Positions 4,869 to 7,249 of a stretch of DNA of 7,249 bases are shown one piece after another. The DNA comes from Coriobacteriales bacterium. Its GTDB lineage: Bacteria; Actinomycetota; Coriobacteriia; Coriobacteriales; UBA8131. The DNA is taken from assembly GCA_031286975.1 (NCBI GenBank), contig JAITTM010000016.1, positions 1 through 7,249 of the forward strand, in the 5' to 3' direction. Each line of letters opens with the position of its first letter. The first letter of the stretch is position 1. A model generated the notes under the pieces. That model was not told the DNA's origin, ran no database searches, and saw only the letters and a program-made list of their open reading frames with translations. A program made the translations under genes and the position numbers.

Positions 4869-6557
4869 ATGAAAGACAGCAGCAACATCGGGCAGCCAGG
4901 GGGAATCTCACGACGCGATATGCTGAAGGCCGCCGGCCTGGCAGGGCTTGGCAGCTTGAGCATAGGCGCGTTGGCCGCCTGCACGCCAAGCGACGGGACA
5001 AAAGAAGGAACGGCATCATCCGGCGACGTCACCTGGGACAAAGAGGTCGATGTCTTTGTAGCGGGAACAGGCACGGTGATCCATGCTGCGATCGCTTGCT
5101 CGGAGCTGGGCTCGAAGTCCGTGCTCATCGCCGAGAAAGACGCGGCCATATTCGGAGGCACCTCGGGCACCTCGGGTGGGGGCTACGCGCTCGCCCTGCT
5201 CAGCTTCAATGCTGAGGAGGGCATCGAAGACACGCGGGAGAAGGTTCTTGGCTACATGAAACTCTGCGGCGACAGCCGTATGGACGAAGCCGTGCAGGCG
5301 GCCTTTGTGGACAACGCCGATGAGTTTGCGCATTTTGTGCTCGATACCCACGGCTGGGCGAAGTGGGGTCACATCAATCGTGCCTTTGCCGACTACTATG
5401 AGCTCTATGAGGGCTCACTCCCCGATGGCTTTGGCCACGGCAGCTGGTATCCCTTCGATGCCGCTGGCGAGCAGATGTCGGCACCGCTGCAATGGCCCAT
5501 TTATCGCGAGTATGTCGACAGCCACGAGAACGTCGAGCTGCTGATGGGCGCATCCGTCAAATCGCTCATCACCGATGCGGGCGCCGTTATCGGGGCGGTT
5601 GTCACCGAGGGCGGCAGGGATATCAACGTCAAGGCGGGTGCCGTTATCCTTGGCACCGGCGGTTTTGAACATAACGAGGAGATGCGCAGGTTCTTTCTCC
5701 CCTTTCCCTACTACCGCTCAAACGGTGTTCAGAACAACACGGGAGACGCCCAGCGTATCGGCGCGAAGATCGGGGCCCAGCTTGCCTATATGGACGAGGT
5801 CTTTGGCTGCCCCCATTATGATACCGACCCGGAGTTCGTGCCCGGAGTCTTCAGGTATGACGGCGCCGGCAGCGATGCCTTTGCGCCGCGCGGCTTTCCC
5901 CACAGCATCATCGTCAACCACAAGGGCAGGCGTTTTGCGGATGAGAGCACGATGTATGCCACCTTTAACCGCGCCTTTGGCGTCTATGACACAGGAACCA
6001 TGGAATTCGTCAACATCCCCGGCTTCTGGATCGCCGACTCCAACTATGCCGAGACCTTCCTGCTGCCCGGTTATGCCCCGGCGGCGACCCCGCCTGAGTT
6101 TGTGCTCAAGGCTGACACGCTTGAAGAGCTCGCGGACAAGCTGGGCATCGACAAGGCGAACCTCCTCGATGAGGTGGCGACCTTCAATGCCAACGCCGCC
6201 CAGGGCAGCGACCCAATCTGGCATCGCGGCAAACCCGTGAGTGTGAATACGCTTGCCATGATGGGGCAGTTCATGCTCGCCCCGGGCGCCACGCTCCCCA
6301 CAACCGTTCTTGGCGTTGTTGAGAAGCCCCCGTTTTATGCCTGCCGTTATGTGCCAGGCATGATGGGCGGCACGCGTGGCGGCCTGAAGATCAACCAAAA
6401 CGCGCAGGTTGTCGATGTCGATGGCAACCCGATAGTCGGCCTTTATGCCGCGGGAAACTGCTCGTCCGGTGTCGCCGCCTACTTTGCGGGCGGAGCTACG
6501 CTCGGCCAGGGTGCCGTCATGGGCTTTGTGGCAGCCAAGCATATCTGCGGCAAGTAG
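4869..6557 (+). CDS. Tat-exported lipoprotein flavoprotein, fumarate reductase/3-ketosteroid dehydrogenase superfamily
   Basis: A 562-residue FAD-dependent oxidoreductase predicted to act outside the cytoplasmic membrane. The signal has twin arginines (SRRDMLKAAG, from residue 14), a hydrophobic stretch and a lipobox LAAC ending at Cys38, so it should be folded with FAD, exported by Tat and lipid-anchored. After a Ser/Thr/Gly-rich linker, the FAD_binding_2-type fold begins with VDVFVAGTGTVI (60-71), E89 as the ribose-binding acid, and GGTSGTSGGG (96-105). Then come LGTGGF (261-266), RRFADES (354-360), PPFYACRYVPG (487-497), GLYAAGN (524-530) and GGATLGQG (541-548). The C-terminal pattern recalls 3-ketosteroid delta-1-dehydrogenases and urocanate-reductase-like enzymes as much as fumarate reductase. 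The third glycine of GxGxxG is Ile71. No heme-binding CxxCH or FMN-binding domain is present, so electrons must come from a separate protein. AGGAGG (4857-4862), six bases before the ATG, sets the start. Substrate unknown; probably controlled by the divergent LysR protein. Confidence 0.87.
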   Translation: MKDSSNIGQPGGISRRDMLKAAGLAGLGSLSIGALAACTPSDGTKEGTASSGDVTWDKEVDVFVAGTGTVIHAAIACSELGSKSVLIAEKDAAIFGGTSGTSGGGYALALLSFNAEEGIEDTREKVLGYMKLCGDSRMDEAVQAAFVDNADEFAHFVLDTHGWAKWGHINRAFADYYELYEGSLPDGFGHGSWYPFDAAGEQMSAPLQWPIYREYVDSHENVELLMGASVKSLITDAGAVIGAVVTEGGRDINVKAGAVILGTGGFEHNEEMRRFFLPFPYYRSNGVQNNTGDAQRIGAKIGAQLAYMDEVFGCPHYDTDPEFVPGVFRYDGAGSDAFAPRGFPHSIIVNHKGRRFADESTMYATFNRAFGVYDTGTMEFVNIPGFWIADSNYAETFLLPGYAPAATPPEFVLKADTLEELADKLGIDKANLLDEVATFNANAAQGSDPIWHRGKPVSVNTLAMMGQFMLAPGATLPTTVLGVVEKPPFYACRYVPGMMGGTRGGLKINQNAQVVDVDGNPIVGLYAAGNCSSGVAAYFAGGATLGQGAVMGFVAAKHICGK

Positions 6558-6580
6558 CCAGCAACGGGGAGCCGCGCGCA

Positions 6581-6599
6581 TCTGGATGCCTGCTCCAGA
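6581..6599 (+). other. Small hairpin in the flavoprotein 3' region
   Basis: TCTGGA (6581-6586) pairs with TCCAGA (6594-6599) around a seven-base loop, starting 24 bases after the stop. The loop contains the start of GCCTGC (6588-6593), which can instead pair with GCAGGC (6603-6608), so two mutually exclusive structures are possible. Confidence 0.35.
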
Positions 6600-6607
6600 A
6601 GGGCAGG

Positions 6608-6641
6608 CTGGGGAGAAGATCGAGCCCGTCCTTCTCCCCAG
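6608..6641. other. Strong 11-bp hairpin without T-run
   Basis: CTGGGGAGAAG (6608-6618) and CTTCTCCCCAG (6631-6641) form a perfect stem with a 12-base loop. Neither strand has a T-run after it, so it is not a standard intrinsic terminator. It may protect the flavoprotein mRNA 3' end or help the terminator that follows. Confidence 0.55.
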
Positions 6642-6662
6642 TTGCCTCATCCTACACAACTA

Positions 6663-6703
6663 ACAAGAGCCCCGCCAGTGTTGACGGGGCTCTTGTGGCT
6701 TTT
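6663..6703. terminator. Rho-independent terminator between flavoprotein gene and cysK
   Basis: ACAAGAGCCCCG (6663-6674) pairs perfectly with CGGGGCTCTTGT (6685-6696) over 12 bp with a ten-base loop. On the + strand GTGGCTTTT follows; on the - strand the tail reads TTAGTTGTGT. Neither is a long T-run, but the position between two convergent genes suggests termination from both sides. It is strongest as the end of the flavoprotein transcript. Confidence 0.75.
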
Positions 6704-6760
6704 CAGGGGGGCATCGACTACTTGCAAAATGCAACGTATTTGGCTGGAATCGACGTCCCT

Positions 6761-7249
6761 CTAATCGGCAAACAGGGCGGTTGAGAGGTAGCGCTCGCCG
6801 GTGTCGGGGAGGATGGCTACAATCTTCTTGCCCTTGTTCTCGGGGCGTTTTGCCAGCTGGGTGGCTGCCCAGAGGGCGGCACCAGAGCTGATGCCTACCA
6901 ACACGCCGTCCGTCTTGGCAACAGTGCGACCGGTTGCAAAGGCATCGTCGTTTTCAACGGTGATAATCTCGTCGTAGATGCCGGTGTTCAGCACGTCAGG
7001 CACAAAGCCGGCGCCGATACCCTGGATCTTGTGGGGGCCGGGGGTGCCCTTGCTCAGCACGGGGGAGGCGGCGGGCTCGACGGCAACAATCTTGATTGCG
7101 GCCTTCTTACTCTTGAGGTACTCGCCGGCACCCGTGATGGTTCCGCCGGTACCGATGCCTGAAACCAGGATATCGATCTCGCCGCCGGTGGCCTCCCAGA
7201 TCTCTGGGCCGGTGGTCGCCTTGTGCACGGCGGGGTTGGCGGGATTGAT
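6761..7249 (-). CDS. cysK: Cysteine synthase A, O-acetylserine sulfhydrylase (5' truncated by window edge)
   Basis: PLP enzyme that makes L-cysteine from O-acetylserine and sulfide in the cytoplasm. About 162 C-terminal residues are visible, roughly half of a ~310-residue protein; the N-terminal half with the PLP lysine lies beyond the right edge. The frame is open to base 7249 and reads [17 protein letters not shown], so the GTG at 7228 is internal, not a start. Seen: the phosphate-binding loop [11 protein letters not shown], then [18 protein letters not shown], typical of CysK rather than cystathionine beta-synthase, then [11 protein letters not shown], with the Ser that contacts the PLP ring nitrogen, and the C-terminal [11 protein letters not shown]. 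It ends in LFAD. It is convergent with the flavoprotein gene across a terminator and is probably unrelated to it in function. Confidence 0.93.
   Translation of the reverse strand: MNPANPAVHKATTGPEIWEATGGEIDILVSGIGTGGTITGAGEYLKSKKAAIKIVAVEPAASPVLSKGTPGPHKIQGIGAGFVPDVLNTGIYDEIITVENDDAFATGRTVAKTDGVLVGISSGAALWAATQLAKRPENKGKKIVAILPDTGERYLSTALFAD

Noticed and set aside
4612..5019. N-terminal extension of the LysR frame up to 5019
   Set aside because: It would place about 136 residues before a HTH that is always N-terminal in this family, it is Arg/Cys-rich without similarity, and it crosses the divergent promoter and the flavoprotein start.
5718..6659. A 313-codon open frame on the - strand, antisense to the flavoprotein
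   Set aside because: It lies opposite a gene with clear family motifs, has no recognisable domain, and is His/Arg/Gly-rich as expected for the antisense of a GC-rich gene.

Overview
The window holds six protein-coding genes, two of them cut by the window edges, and looks like an accessory metabolic region of an anaerobic or facultative bacterium. A Tat-exported flavoprotein lipoprotein beside its own LysR-type regulator, together with an electron-bifurcating FixABCX module, recalls gut Coriobacteriia (Eggerthellaceae-like actinobacteria). That assignment is an inference from gene content and moderately high GC. There is no rRNA or other decisive phylogenetic marker here.

Left part (1-2489, + strand): the C-terminal two thirds of FixC, then FixX (ATGA overlap), then a 12-helix major facilitator transporter 24 bases further on. 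This reads as one operon. FixCX is the quinone- or dehydrogenase-facing half of the FixABCX flavin-bifurcating complex. The transporter may bring in the compound whose metabolism uses those electrons, but the substrate cannot be read from the sequence. Two tandem hairpins (2501-2570) close the operon.

Middle (2651-4611): an Aes-type acetyl esterase on the + strand with an extra Gly/Ser/Thr-rich segment. It overlaps tail to tail by 22 bases with a LysR-type regulator on the - strand.

Right part (4612-7249): the regulator gene is divergent from a Tat/lipobox flavoprotein of the fumarate reductase/3-ketosteroid dehydrogenase superfamily. The two share a 257-base control region with a plausible -10 element and at least one T-N11-A dyad typical of LysR binding sites. 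The likely circuit is that the LysR protein senses a small molecule and switches on an exported, membrane-anchored reductase or dehydrogenase. The flavoprotein gene is followed by a structured 3' region and a strong hairpin, which separates it from the convergent 3' end of cysK (cysteine synthase), running off the right edge.

The best candidate for undescribed biology is the regulator-flavoprotein pair. The flavoprotein has no heme or FMN domain and no redox partner visible next to it, its dinucleotide-binding glycine motif is altered, and its substrate is unknown. No CRISPR array, tRNA, rRNA, insertion sequence or prophage element was seen.
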